Below are positions 1 through 11,327 of a stretch of DNA of 64,000 bases, piece by piece. Each line of letters starts with the position of its first letter. The stretch's first letter is position 1. The translations under genes and the position numbers were made by a program. The notes under the pieces are model-generated. The model had not been told where the DNA came from. It did no database searches and was given only the letters and a program-made list of their open reading frames with translations. Source of the DNA: Glycocaulis profundi (GTDB lineage Bacteria; Pseudomonadota; Alphaproteobacteria; Caulobacterales; Maricaulaceae); contig VJOU01000015.1 of the NCBI GenBank assembly GCA_007050995.1, positions 7,982 through 71,981 on the forward strand, written 5' to 3'.

Positions 1-1
1 G

Positions 2-754
<753 letters not shown>

Positions 755-814
755 GCCGGTCAGGGAGGAGCGGGCGGCGGGCGCGCGAATGCGTCCGCCA
801 GCCTGCATGACGCG

Positions 815-1306
815 ATGAACCAGCCCGTCTTCACCTGCGATCTGTGCGATGCGCATCCCGAACGGGTCCGCGTTCTGGCGCCGGTGTTTTCCAGCTTCGG
901 CGGCCGCCGGGCCTTCTTCGGCCCCGTGGAGACCGTTCAAGCCCACGAGGACAATTCGATGGTGCGCGAGGCGGTCGCCGAAGCCGGAGCGGGACGGGTG
1001 CTGGCCGTCGATGGCGGCGGGTCGCTCAAGCGGTCCCTGCTGGGCGGAGACCTGGCGGCGCTGGCCGCTTCCAACGGCTGGGCGGGCGTGATCGTGAACG
1101 GCGCGGTGCGCGACGCACACGAGCTGGAGACGGCGGATCTGGGCGTGCTCGCGCTGGGCCTGATCCCGATGAAGACCGAGAAGCGGGGCCGGGGCGCGCG
1201 GGGGCTGACGGTTTGCCTGGGCGGGGTCCCGATCCGGCCCGGAGACTGGATATATGCCGACCGCGACGGTGTTCTGGCCGCGGAAGGCCCGCTGCACGAG
1301 CAATGA
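815..1306 (+). CDS. RraA / 4-hydroxy-4-methyl-2-oxoglutarate aldolase family protein
   Basis: The protein has 163 residues, the usual size for the RraA fold. It carries the family core: a GGDLAALAASNGWAG stretch, then NGAVRD near residues 93-98. The Arg-Asp pair binds the pyruvyl substrate and metal in the class II HMG/CHA aldolases. The C-terminal GDWIYADRDGVLAA resembles the aldolase branch more than the RNase E regulator. Related enzymes cleave 4-hydroxy-4-methyl-2-oxoglutarate or decarboxylate oxaloacetate. The substrate here is unknown. The gene lies between aceA and aceB, so a role with oxaloacetate or glyoxylate-type acids is a reasonable inference. ATG 815 is the only good in-frame start and has no clear SD. 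The stop TGA overlaps an alternative ATG of the next gene at 1303. Confidence 0.85.
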   Translation: MNQPVFTCDLCDAHPERVRVLAPVFSSFGGRRAFFGPVETVQAHEDNSMVREAVAEAGAGRVLAVDGGGSLKRSLLGGDLAALAASNGWAGVIVNGAVRDAHELETADLGVLALGLIPMKTEKRGRGARGLTVCLGGVPIRPGDWIYADRDGVLAAEGPLHEQ

Positions 1307-1323
1307 GAAAAGGACCAGGGACG

Positions 1324-2922
<1,599 letters not shown>

Positions 2923-2982
2923 ACACCGGCGTCCCTGGCGCCGGACGCGGCGGGAACGGCCCGCCGCAGGCGCTGCGAACTG

Positions 2983-3019
2983 CCCCCGGACCGGCATAGG
3001 GTCCGGGGGATTTTCTTTG
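2983..3019 (+). terminator. Rho-independent terminator of the glyoxylate operon
   Basis: A 10-bp GC-rich stem (2983-2992 paired with 3000-3009, 7-nt loop) is followed by ATTTTCTTT. It lies 60 nt after the malate synthase stop. Confidence 0.85.
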
Positions 3020-3040
3020 CGCGTCAATGAGTTGATGTCC

Positions 3041-3073
3041 GAAACGAGAAAGGCCGGAGCTTTCGCTCCGGCC
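3041..3073 (-). terminator. Rho-independent terminator of the TonB receptor gene
   Basis: The perfect stem GGCCGGAGC/GCTCCGGCC with a 4-nt loop (3052-3073) is followed, on the minus strand, by TTTCTCGTTTC. It sits 50 nt after the receptor stop codon and faces the aceB terminator. Confidence 0.75.
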
Positions 3074-3122
3074 CTGCCCGTCCTCCCTGACTGGTTAATC
3101 CGTCAGGACTATTTGTCGCACT

Positions 3123-5684
3123 CTACCATCTTGAGCGCAGAGTGACACCCCATGTTCTCGGCGCTCCGAGGAAGGCCATGTAGCTGGCGGTGTTGCGCGG
3201 CTGGGTCCATTCCCCGCCATCGAAGCCGGCCTGGCCGCGGCGGCCCTGGGCGAAGGCGTCGAAGGCGACCTGGGCGTAGGTCTCGTCAGTGAGGTTGCGG
3301 CCCCACAGCTCGACCGTCCACAGCTCGTCCTGACGGCCGAACCCGATGCGGCCGTTGATGGTGGCGAAGCTGTCCTGGACCTTTTCCGGATCGAGGTCCG
3401 AGCCGGTGTTGTAGCTGGACACCCAGCGGCCATCGAGGCTGGTGCGGAGCGCGAACCCGTTCGCCAGCGGCCGCTCATAGCTGATCGAGCCGTTGATGAA
3501 GTGTTCGGGCGACAGCGAGAAGGACTGGCCCTCCAGCGCCGCGATCAGCGGATCGGCCGTGGTGACCGTCTTGTACTCGGTGTTCACGTAGGCGTAGCCG
3601 CCGGTGATATCGAGCCCTTCCAGCGGGGTCAGGTACAGGAAGTCCAGCTCCGCGCCGTAGGAGCGGGACTCGTCGATGGACTCCACCACGAAGGCGATGC
3701 CGTTGAACGTGTTGAGCTGGAAATCGTCGATGGTCTGATAGAACAGGTTGCCGTTCAGCTGCAGCACGTTGCCGAACAGGTTCGACTTGAAGCCCGCGTC
3801 CCAGGCGCTGATCGTCTCAGGCCCGAACGAGGAGTCCACGTCGGTGTAGCCCACGCCCGGCGTCAGCGGCCCGTTGAACTGGCGGTCGAGGTTGAAACCG
3901 CCCGCCTTGAAGCCGCGCGACCAGCCCGCGAACACCATCACCTCATCGGTCAGGTCGTACTGGCCCCGGATCGTGCCGGACCACTCCCGGTCGGTCCGCG
4001 ACTGGTCGTACCCGGTGCCGTCCAGCCCGGTGCGGGCGTAGGGCAGGCAGATGTTCCCGATGGCCACCGAGCCGCCGATGATCGTGGCCTGGGGCAGACC
4101 CGCCTGAGTGGCGAAGGCCTGGAAGCCCGCGACCGGGTTCAGCCCGAAGGCCTGCTCAAGCGCGGCGCAGCCCAGCGGGGCGTTGGTGTTGAAGTCCGCC
4201 GTGACCGACTTCTCCTCGATGGTGTAGCGAAGCCCGCCCGTGATCGAGAACCGGTCGGTGAGCTGATAGGTGTTGTGGGTGAAGATCGCCCAGCTGTCCG
4301 CGGTCTGGTCGTAGCGGTCCTGGGCCACGCCGGTCCCGCCGGGGATCGCCGCGCCGTAGGGGATGTTCACCGCACCGCCGGTCAGCGCGAAGATGGTGTC
4401 GCGCACGCCGGTCACCGTGGGCGCGCCCGAGGGCGCGGTCAGCAGGATGCCGAGGAAGTTCTCCCAGTCCGCGCCGAAGCGGATGGCGTCGCCCAGTTCC
4501 AGCGTCTCGCGGGAGTAGAAACCGCCCACCAGCCAGTCGAGGGGGCCGTTCACGCCCTGCAGGCGGAATTCCTGGCTGAACCGGCCCAGATCGGTGAAGT
4601 TGCCGTCCTCGCGTCGGGCAATGTCCAGCGAGCTGTAATCGATGTCCTGGGTGCGCCGGTTGTTCCACTGCCGGTAAGCGGTGATCGAGGTCAGCTGGCC
4701 GAAGCCGAGATCAAAGCTGAAATCGCCCGAAATCCCGTAATCCTCGACGTATTGCAGGTACTCGGTGTTGGCGTAGGCCTGACGCCCGGACGGGTTCGCA
4801 GGCTGAGAGACCTGGCCGCCGAGATTGCGCACGATTCCTGCAATGCCCGCATCGTAATCCCAGGCCGTCGCCGAGCAGCACAGCTCGTCGCGTTCGGAAT
4901 AGTCCGCGATGATCCGGCCCGTCACCCTGTCGCTCGGGGTCCACAGCAGCTGGCCCCGGACCGAATAATAGTCCTGGTTCTCAGACTGGCGGTCGACCGC
5001 CGCCGCGCCCTTGCCCAGCTCGAGATCCATGAAACCGTCACGCTCGGTCTTCACCGCATACAGGCGGAAGGCGAGCTGATCCTCCACGATGGGGCCGGTG
5101 ATGCCGCCCGCCACGCGCCGCAGATCGTAATTGCCCACGGTGAACTCGGCGCTGCCGCCGAACTCGTTCATGTCAGGCGCCTGGGTGACGACGTTGAGCA
5201 CCCCTGCGGACGTGTTCTTTCCGAACAGCGTGCCTTGCGGCCCGCGCAGCACCTCGATGCGCTCAAGCTCGCCCAGATCGCCGAAACCGACGCCGTTGCG
5301 GGCGCGGAACACGCCGTCGATATAAACGCCCACCGAGCTTTCCAGCCCGAAATTGTCCCCCACCGTGCCCACGCCCCGGATGCGGGCGGTGGTGATGGTT
5401 TCCGACTGGGTGGAGGTCACCATCAGGCCCGGCGCGATGGAGATGAGGTCCTTGATGTCGCGCACTCCGGCGTCCTGCAGCGCCTGGGCGTCATAGGCGC
5501 CGATGGAGATCGGCACGTCCTGCACGCTCTGGGCGCGCTGCTGGGCTGTGACGGTGATGACCTCGATGGAGCGTCGCTCCTCCGAACCCACAGGCTCGAA
5601 AACCTGCGCGTGGGCTGTTGCGGCGCCGAGCGCTCCCCCCGAAACGGCCATGGCGAGCATGGCGCGTGACACGCGTGCTGGCAT
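3123..5684 (-). CDS. TonB-dependent outer membrane receptor
   Basis: The protein has 853 residues. A signal peptide (positively charged start, then AMLAMAVSGGALGAATAHA) is followed by a TonB-box-like EVITVTAQ, a plug domain (QDVPISIGAYDAQAL, GVYIDGVFRAR, ERIEVLRGPQGTLFGKNT) and a 22-strand-type barrel. The barrel ends in GVTLRSRW, with a terminal aromatic residue as usual for BamA-assembled barrels. It imports a large or scarce substrate across the outer membrane with TonB energy. The substrate cannot be told from the sequence. ATG 5684 has an excellent GGAGGAA SD at 5691-5697, so the possible longer frame to 5741 is not used. The gene stands alone and is divergent from the next gene. Confidence 0.95.
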   Translation of the reverse strand: MPARVSRAMLAMAVSGGALGAATAHAQVFEPVGSEERRSIEVITVTAQQRAQSVQDVPISIGAYDAQALQDAGVRDIKDLISIAPGLMVTSTQSETITTARIRGVGTVGDNFGLESSVGVYIDGVFRARNGVGFGDLGELERIEVLRGPQGTLFGKNTSAGVLNVVTQAPDMNEFGGSAEFTVGNYDLRRVAGGITGPIVEDQLAFRLYAVKTERDGFMDLELGKGAAAVDRQSENQDYYSVRGQLLWTPSDRVTGRIIADYSERDELCCSATAWDYDAGIAGIVRNLGGQVSQPANPSGRQAYANTEYLQYVEDYGISGDFSFDLGFGQLTSITAYRQWNNRRTQDIDYSSLDIARREDGNFTDLGRFSQEFRLQGVNGPLDWLVGGFYSRETLELGDAIRFGADWENFLGILLTAPSGAPTVTGVRDTIFALTGGAVNIPYGAAIPGGTGVAQDRYDQTADSWAIFTHNTYQLTDRFSITGGLRYTIEEKSVTADFNTNAPLGCAALEQAFGLNPVAGFQAFATQAGLPQATIIGGSVAIGNICLPYARTGLDGTGYDQSRTDREWSGTIRGQYDLTDEVMVFAGWSRGFKAGGFNLDRQFNGPLTPGVGYTDVDSSFGPETISAWDAGFKSNLFGNVLQLNGNLFYQTIDDFQLNTFNGIAFVVESIDESRSYGAELDFLYLTPLEGLDITGGYAYVNTEYKTVTTADPLIAALEGQSFSLSPEHFINGSISYERPLANGFALRTSLDGRWVSSYNTGSDLDPEKVQDSFATINGRIGFGRQDELWTVELWGRNLTDETYAQVAFDAFAQGRRGQAGFDGGEWTQPRNTASYMAFLGAPRTWGVTLRSRW

Positions 5685-5852
5685 TGGGTCTTCCTCCAGT
5701 TCCGGCCGCCCTTCAGGCAGGCCTTTATTGTTGCAGCGCAATATAGCGCCGTCTCCACAAGAGTGTCTTATTCGAACGCAAGCGAAAAGGGCGATCTACG
5801 CTCCTGCATTCAAGCGATAGCAACGGTTTAGGAGTTTTGAACAGATTTTACG

Positions 5853-5882
5853 AAACTGTGGCGCAACCGCCACGCGCAGTTT
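5853..5882. promoter_or_regulatory. Dyad in the divergent intergenic region, possible operator
   Basis: AAACTG (5853-5858) and CAGTTT (5877-5882) flank an inner TGGCG/CGCCA pair (5859-5863 and 5868-5872). The dyad lies in the lower-GC 290-bp gap (5685-5974) between the TonB receptor and the plus-strand gene. No regulator gene is adjacent, so its use is a guess. Confidence 0.3.
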
Positions 5883-5974
5883 TGCTGCATGCGCGAACTG
5901 AGAGAGGCGCCTATGCTTACGCCTTGCAAACAAGTTGCGGGCACACTCTCCCGGGGCCAGGCGGACGAACACGC

Positions 5975-7144
5975 ATGCGGAGCGAAGCGATTTCCCTGCT
6001 GAAACGGCATCTGGCCCGGGCCGAGCATGTCGATGTCAGCCAGTACCAGTTCATCAATCTCGACCATGTCGCCGCCGCGGCGGGCGGACGGTGGGCGGAG
6101 CTGCGCGAACGCTGTTTCCTGTCCGCTCAGGGCCTGATCGAGCGTCATGCCGATCCTGACGACCTCATAATCCGCTGCGCGACCGGCTTCCTGGTGGTCT
6201 ACGCCAACCTCTCCGGTCCGAAGGCGGAGCGGCTGACCACGCGCATGCGCGGCGAACTGGCGGAGTTTTTCCTCGGTCACCCCGATCTGAAGATGGTCGA
6301 TGTCGAGGCCACCGCCTCCCGGATGAGCACGCCTGAGTTCCACGCCGCGCTGGAGCGCGCCAAGCCTGAAGGCGTACGGCCGCCCGCCCGGTCCGCGCAT
6401 CTCGAATCCGCGCTGCCGCCACTGGCCGGGGCGCTCTACGAGCCGCTGTGGGACGCCCATGGCGAGGCGGTGGCGATATTCCACGCCCTGCCGGTGTTCG
6501 ACGGCGCCCTGCCAGACCGCTGGCGGGCGGGGGAACTGGCCGATCCGGCCCGGGCGGATGAGGGGCTGGCCCTGTTCCGCGCCCTGCTGGACCGGGCCGC
6601 CCGGGACCTGTCCGACCTGTTCGCCGAGGGCGGGCGCTGCGCGGTGATGCTGCCCGCCGCCTACGGGGCGCTGGTGACCGCGCGCACCCGCGCGAAAATG
6701 ATCCAGTCCCTGCGCGATCATCCCGAGAAGGTCCGGCGGCTGATCTATGTCCGGGTCGAGCAGGCGCCGCTGGACGCTCCCGCGGCGGTGATCGGCGAGG
6801 CGTGCATGACCCTTCAGAGCCATTGCGGGAAAATCGCCATCCACGCCCCCATCGGCGCGATGAGCCTGTCGGCCTTCACCGACACCGGCGCGGGACTGGC
6901 CGGCTGCACCTGGGGGGAGAGCGAGCCGGAGGCGGGCGGGCGCAGCGTCGCCCTGTTCTCCGCGCTGGCCGCGCGCTTCCGGGCGGCGCCTTACGTGGAC
7001 GGGGTGGACACCCCCGAGGCCCTGAAGGCGGCGCTGGGAAGCCCTGCGCGCTTCCTCGCGGGGGCGGCGGTGGCGGGGCCCGGGCCCCTGCGCGCGCCCT
7101 ACAGGCTGAAGCGTCAGGATCTGATGGCGCGCACGGAACCGTGA
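5975..7144 (+). CDS. Hypothetical protein, 389 aa
   Basis: I do not recognise this protein. It starts RSEAISLLKRHLARAEHVDV and continues with an alpha/beta-rich region (DDLIIRCATGFLVVY near residues 55-70), a charged linker and a second globular part with CAVMLPAAYGALVTARTRAK and LRRLIYVRVE-like segments. It has no signal peptide or membrane segment, so it is probably cytoplasmic. Regular alternation of strand- and helix-like segments could fit a degenerate regulatory domain, but this is not supported by a motif. ATG 5975 has only a weak SD. A TTG at 5837 would add 46 residues of poor coding character. It is a single gene between a TonB receptor and a secreted peptidase. Confidence 0.75.
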   Translation: MRSEAISLLKRHLARAEHVDVSQYQFINLDHVAAAAGGRWAELRERCFLSAQGLIERHADPDDLIIRCATGFLVVYANLSGPKAERLTTRMRGELAEFFLGHPDLKMVDVEATASRMSTPEFHAALERAKPEGVRPPARSAHLESALPPLAGALYEPLWDAHGEAVAIFHALPVFDGALPDRWRAGELADPARADEGLALFRALLDRAARDLSDLFAEGGRCAVMLPAAYGALVTARTRAKMIQSLRDHPEKVRRLIYVRVEQAPLDAPAAVIGEACMTLQSHCGKIAIHAPIGAMSLSAFTDTGAGLAGCTWGESEPEAGGRSVALFSALAARFRAAPYVDGVDTPEALKAALGSPARFLAGAAVAGPGPLRAPYRLKRQDLMARTEP

Positions 7145-7220
7145 GCGGGCTGGTTCTTCCGCCCCGCCGCCGGGGCGTCTAACCTTCCCCCTGACACACA
7201 ACCGCATCGGGGAAGACACC

Positions 7221-9326
7221 ATGGAATTCAAGGCGCTGGCCGCCATCGGCCTCATCGCCGCCGCCTCGCCCGCCCTCGCCCAGGACGGCGAGCGGGCGCC
7301 GCTGAGCTTCGCGGACATGTTCGAGCTGGAGATGGCCGCCGATCCGCAGATCTCGCCCGACGGCGAGCGGATCGTCTATCAACGCCGCTCCAACGACATC
7401 ATGACCGACCGCACGCGCTCCGCGCTGTGGGCGATCAATTTCGACGGCTCGGGCCACGAGGCCATCGTGTCGGGCATGGGCGACGCGACTGGCGCGCGCT
7501 GGTCGCCGGACGGATCGCGCCTGCTCTATCTCGCCCGCTCCGAACCCGACCCTGAATCGGACGAGCGCCCCGCCACCCGCCTGATCGCGCGCGACATGGC
7601 CACCGGCGAGGAGACGGTTCTGTTCGAGCCCGAGACCGGGGTGAACAACACCGCCTGGTCGCCGGACGGTCGCTGGGTGGCTTTCACCATGTTCGTGCGC
7701 GACGACGGCCCGCAGGTCGATTTCGAGATGCCCGAGAAGCCCGAGGGCGCGGAATGGGCCGACGTCCCGCGCATCGACGAGACCACCCGCTACCAGTTCG
7801 ACGGCCAGGGCGACCTGCCCCACGGCCAGAACCAGATCTTCGTCATCTCCACTGAAGGCGGCGGAGAGCCGCGCGCCCTGACCGAGGCCGCCAGCGGCAA
7901 TCTGGGCGGGCTGGAATGGTCGGGGGATTCCACGACCCTGTATTACAGCCATGGCGGCCGGGCCGAGGACGGCTTCGACGGCCGGGAGACCGACATCTGG
8001 GCGATCTCGCTCAATGGCGGCGAGCCGCGCCGGATCACCGACGACAGCGGCCCCGAAACCAGCCCCCGCCTGTCGCCCGACGGCGCCCGGCTGGCCTATA
8101 CCGGCTACGAGAACCAGGGCTTTTCCAACCAGGACGCCCGGCTTTATGTCCGCGACCTTGAAAGCGGCGACACCGTCCAGCTTCTCGAGGACCTCGACCG
8201 CTCCATCTCCAGCGCCGTCTGGGACGAGACGGGCGAAGGCCTCTGGATCCAGTTCGTCGATCAGGGCCTGACCACGCTGGCTCACGTCACGCTGGACGGC
8301 GAGCTGACCCGCATCGACGACACGCTGGGCGGCCTGCTGTTCGGGCGGCCCTACACCTCGGGCTCGTTCTCGGTGTCGTCCAACGGCCGTTACGCCGCGA
8401 CCGTGGGCACGCCCCAGCGCCTGGCCAATCTCGGCGTGGGCGAGCGCGGCGGGGAGACCCGCGTGCTGACCAGCTACAGCGAGGAGCTGCTGGCCAGCCG
8501 CGAGCTGGCCGAGATCGAGCGCTTCACCTGGGAAAGCTCGGCTGACGGCCGCGAGATCGAGGGCTGGATCGCCTACCCGCCCGGCTTCGATCCCGAACAG
8601 CAGTATCCCATGCTGATGGAGATCCACGGCGGCCCGCACACCGCCTACGGCCCGGTCTTCTCCGGCGAGGTCCAGCTCTTCGCGGCGGCGGGTTACGTGG
8701 TGTTCTACACCAACCCGCGCGGCTCGACCTCCTATGGCGAGGAGTTTTCCAACCTCATCGACAAGACCTATCCCGACGAGGACGTGGACGACCTGCTCTC
8801 GGGCGTGGACGCTCTGGTGGCCGAAGGCTTCATCGACGAGAACCGCCTGTTCGTCACCGGCGGCTCGGGCGGCGGGGTGCTGACCTCCACCATCGTGGGC
8901 GTCGATCACCGCTTCGCGGCGGCGGCCACCGTCAAGCCGGTCATCAACTGGACCAGCTTCGCGCTGGCCTCCGACATCGGCGTGTCGATCGCGCCCTACT
9001 GGTTCGGCACCACCCCGTGGGAGGATCCCGACCTGTTCTGGCAGCGCTCGCCGCTGTCGCTGGTGGGCGAGGTCGAGACCCCGACCCTGGTTCTGGTGGG
9101 CGGAGACGACCGCCGCACGCCGGTGTTCGAGAGCGAGCAGTACTACAACGCGCTTCAGATCCGCGGCGTGCCGACCCGCTTCGTGCGCATCCCCGGCGGC
9201 GCCCACGGCTTTGAAGAGTCCCGCCCCTCGCGGCTGCTGAACAAGGTGGGCCACATCCTCGCCTGGTTCGATGAGCACGACCGCCGCGACGCCCGCGAAG
9301 GCGGCTCGGAGCAGGCCCTGCCCTAG
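7221..9326 (+). CDS. S9 family serine peptidase (acylaminoacyl-/dipeptidyl-peptidase type), secreted
   Basis: This 701-residue prolyl-oligopeptidase-fold enzyme removes acyl-amino acids or dipeptides from short peptides. An N-terminal signal peptide ends at ASPALAQ, which predicts a periplasmic location. Residues 30-400 form a WD40-like beta-propeller with repeated SPDG turns (QISPDGERI, WSPDGSRL, WSPDGRWV, LSPDGARL). The C-terminal alpha/beta hydrolase carries the nucleophile in GGSGGG near residue 552, the acid in VGGDDRRTPVF near 630 and the histidine in PGGAHGFE near 661. The SD GGGGAAGA precedes ATG 7221. It probably works with the peptide-import receptors of this organism. The exact specificity is not visible. 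Confidence 0.93.
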   Translation: MEFKALAAIGLIAAASPALAQDGERAPLSFADMFELEMAADPQISPDGERIVYQRRSNDIMTDRTRSALWAINFDGSGHEAIVSGMGDATGARWSPDGSRLLYLARSEPDPESDERPATRLIARDMATGEETVLFEPETGVNNTAWSPDGRWVAFTMFVRDDGPQVDFEMPEKPEGAEWADVPRIDETTRYQFDGQGDLPHGQNQIFVISTEGGGEPRALTEAASGNLGGLEWSGDSTTLYYSHGGRAEDGFDGRETDIWAISLNGGEPRRITDDSGPETSPRLSPDGARLAYTGYENQGFSNQDARLYVRDLESGDTVQLLEDLDRSISSAVWDETGEGLWIQFVDQGLTTLAHVTLDGELTRIDDTLGGLLFGRPYTSGSFSVSSNGRYAATVGTPQRLANLGVGERGGETRVLTSYSEELLASRELAEIERFTWESSADGREIEGWIAYPPGFDPEQQYPMLMEIHGGPHTAYGPVFSGEVQLFAAAGYVVFYTNPRGSTSYGEEFSNLIDKTYPDEDVDDLLSGVDALVAEGFIDENRLFVTGGSGGGVLTSTIVGVDHRFAAAATVKPVINWTSFALASDIGVSIAPYWFGTTPWEDPDLFWQRSPLSLVGEVETPTLVLVGGDDRRTPVFESEQYYNALQIRGVPTRFVRIPGGAHGFEESRPSRLLNKVGHILAWFDEHDRRDAREGGSEQALP

Positions 9327-9343
9327 CCTTGGCCTCCATCAGC

Positions 9344-9372
9344 CCCCGGACCGCGCCGAGGCGCGTCCGGGG
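9344..9372 (+). terminator. Hairpin after the S9 peptidase gene, weak terminator candidate
   Basis: CCCCGGA/TCCGGGG plus CGCGC/GCGCG arms with one bulged C and a 4-nt loop give a very stable stem 18 nt after the stop. No T-run follows, so it may be a transcript end-protecting structure rather than an intrinsic terminator. Confidence 0.45.
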
Positions 9373-9485
9373 ACTGAAGGTCAGGGGATGACGGTCAGGA
9401 GATGGCGCGGCGCACGCCGCCATTGAGCGCAGGCGCGCTCCGGCCTATCCCTGTGCGCCCCGACCCTGAAAGCCGCGAGCCCGCC

Positions 9486-10277
9486 ATGACCCTGACCGTC
9501 GCCGCCTGGAACGTGAACTCGATCAAGGCGCGCCTGCCCAACGTGCTCGACTGGCTGAAGGACAAGGCGCCCGACGTGGCCTGCCTGCAGGAGATCAAGT
9601 GCCAGGACGAGGGCTTCCCCCGGCTGGAGATCGAAGAGCTCGGCTACAATGTCGAGACGGTGGGCCAGAAGAGCTATAACGGCGTGGCCCTGCTGTCCAA
9701 GCGCCCCATCGAGGAGGTCGCCCTGCGCGCCCTGCCCGGCGGCGAAGACGACGAGCAGGCCCGCTATGTCGAGGCGGTGATCGCGGCGGACAGCGGCCCG
9801 GTCCGGGTCGCCAGCATCTACCTGCCCAACGGCAATCCCGCGCCGGGGCCGAAATACGATTTCAAGCTGGCCTGGATGAAACGCCTGAAGGACCGCGCCG
9901 AGGCGCTGCTGGCCTTCGAGGAGCCGGTGATCCTGGCGGGCGACTACAACGTGATCCCGCGCGATTCCGACGTCCACGACGCCGCCGCGTGGGAGGGCGA
10001 CGCCCTGATCCTGCCCGCCACCCGCGACGCCTTCTCGGCGATCAAATGGCTGGGCTATGCCGACGCCTTCGAGCAGGTCGACGGGCGCGCGCACCAATAC
10101 ACCTTCTGGGACTATCAGGCGGGCGCCTGGCCGAAGAACAACGGCATCCGCATCGACCACCTCCTGCTCAGCCCTCAGGCCGCCGACCGCCTGAAATCAG
10201 TCGAGATCGACAAGGAGCCGCGGGGCCGGGAGAAAGCCTCCGATCACACTCCGATCATCGGCGTGTTCGAGCTTTAG
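9486..10277 (+). CDS. xthA: Exodeoxyribonuclease III
   Basis: This 263-residue AP endonuclease/3'-exonuclease acts in base-excision repair. All EEP-fold motifs are present: AWNVNSIKAR at the N-terminus, LQEIKC with the metal-binding Glu near 34, SIYLPNG, AGDYNVIPRD with the catalytic Asp/Asn near 155, and the C-terminal RIDHLLLS and SDHTPI with the catalytic His. ATG 9486 gives the usual start just before TLTVAAWNVN. The frame upstream to 9402 is low-complexity and is not used. A VOC protein follows after 2 nt, so the two are probably cotranscribed. Confidence 0.97.
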   Translation: MTLTVAAWNVNSIKARLPNVLDWLKDKAPDVACLQEIKCQDEGFPRLEIEELGYNVETVGQKSYNGVALLSKRPIEEVALRALPGGEDDEQARYVEAVIAADSGPVRVASIYLPNGNPAPGPKYDFKLAWMKRLKDRAEALLAFEEPVILAGDYNVIPRDSDVHDAAAWEGDALILPATRDAFSAIKWLGYADAFEQVDGRAHQYTFWDYQAGAWPKNNGIRIDHLLLSPQAADRLKSVEIDKEPRGREKASDHTPIIGVFEL

Positions 10278-10279
10278 AT

Positions 10280-10672
10280 ATGGCGGGTCTCCAACTCGTC
10301 ACCCTGGTCGTGAGGGACTATGACGAGGCGATCAATTGGTATCGGCGGGCGCTGGAGTTCGACCTGATCGAGGATACGTCGCTGCCCGGCGGCAAGCGCT
10401 GGGTGCGTATGAGCACCGGGCCGCAAGGCGTTGATATCCTTCTCGCCCGGGCTTCCGACGAGCGCCAGGCCGTCCGCGTCGGCGATCAGACCGGCGGGCG
10501 GGTCGGCTTTTTCCTCGTCACCGATGACTTCGACGCCGACCACGCTCGCATGACCGCGGCGGGCGTGATCTTCCGCGAAGCGCCCCGCCGGGAGCTCTAC
10601 GGCGCGGTGGCGGTGTTCGAAGATCTGTACGGCAATCTGTGGGATCTCATCGAACCGTCCCAAACGCCTTGA
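10280..10672 (+). CDS. VOC family (glyoxalase/bleomycin resistance fold) protein
   Basis: This 130-residue single VOC module has two beta-alpha-beta-beta-beta units. LQLVTLVVRDYDEAINWYRR at the N-terminus is the classic first strand and helix, and LYGNLWDLIEP near the C-terminus carries the usual metal-ligand Glu region. Family members are metal-dependent lyases, isomerases or dioxygenases, or small binding proteins. The substrate is unknown. It starts 2 nt after the xthA stop. An RBS is not obvious, which suggests translational coupling. Confidence 0.88.
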   Translation: MAGLQLVTLVVRDYDEAINWYRRALEFDLIEDTSLPGGKRWVRMSTGPQGVDILLARASDERQAVRVGDQTGGRVGFFLVTDDFDADHARMTAAGVIFREAPRRELYGAVAVFEDLYGNLWDLIEPSQTP

Positions 10673-10687
10673 GCCAAGACACCTCCC

Positions 10688-11320
10688 TCACATCCCCGCG
10701 CTGGGCCGGGCCCGGATCGATTCCAGCCAGCCGTGCAGGTGGGTCAGGTCTTCGGCGGGCTTGAGCTTCACCCAGGCGGCGAACTCCACGAACACGAAGG
10801 CCGTGATGTCGGCCACGGAGAAGCCGTCGCCCGCCAGCCACGGCGCTGCGGCCAGACGGGCGTCCAGCACCGGGAAGAAACGCTCCGCCCGCGCCCGGCC
10901 CCGTTCGGCCAGTTCCGGTATCTGCGGCACCGCGTCCGGTCCGGGCATCGCCCGGCCTTCCATCGCCTTCGAGCTGTTGCGCAGCACCTCCATGATCGCC
11001 ACCAGCCCGTCGAACTCGGCCCGCCACGTCCATTCGGCCACCCGCGCCTGCTCGACCGGCCCGGTCCCCATCAGGGGCGGGTCGGGAAACACCGCCTCGA
11101 GATAGCGCGCGATGGCCGCGTTGCCCTCCAGCGCCTCCCCGGTTTCGGTGACCAGCACCGGCACGGTGCAGCGCGGATTGACCGCCCGGAAGGCGTCCGA
11201 GAACTGCTCGCCGCTCCTGAGATCGATCTGGACCGTCTCCACCTCCACGCGCTTCTCCGCGATCACCATGCGGGCGCGGCGGGGGCTGGGGGCGGTTGCG
11301 CAGTCATAGAATTTCATCAT
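10688..11320 (-). CDS. Glutathione S-transferase family protein
   Basis: The 210-residue protein has a thioredoxin-fold N-terminal domain (KFYDCATAPSPRRARMVIAEK, the glutathione site region, then NPRCTVPVLVTETGEAL with the cis-Pro, and EGNAAIARYLE). An all-alpha C-terminal domain follows, with the N-capping box FSVADITAFVFVEFA. It conjugates or exchanges glutathione in the cytoplasm. Two adjacent ATGs (11320, 11317) are possible. TGAGGA just upstream serves as SD and overlaps the end of the amidase gene (7-nt gap), so the two genes form an operon. Confidence 0.93.
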   Translation of the reverse strand: MMKFYDCATAPSPRRARMVIAEKRVEVETVQIDLRSGEQFSDAFRAVNPRCTVPVLVTETGEALEGNAAIARYLEAVFPDPPLMGTGPVEQARVAEWTWRAEFDGLVAIMEVLRNSSKAMEGRAMPGPDAVPQIPELAERGRARAERFFPVLDARLAAAPWLAGDGFSVADITAFVFVEFAAWVKLKPAEDLTHLHGWLESIRARPSAGM

Positions 11321-11327
11321 GGCGTCC

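Noticed and set aside
3501-5669. A 722-codon open frame on the plus strand opposite the TonB receptor
   Set aside because: The composition is repetitive and biased, with no family features. The minus strand encodes a complete receptor with signal peptide and terminal aromatic residue.
5837-5974. Longer start (TTG 5837) for the 389-residue protein
   Set aside because: The added stretch lies in lower-GC promoter-like DNA with a dyad, and the GGAG before TTG is only 2 nt away.
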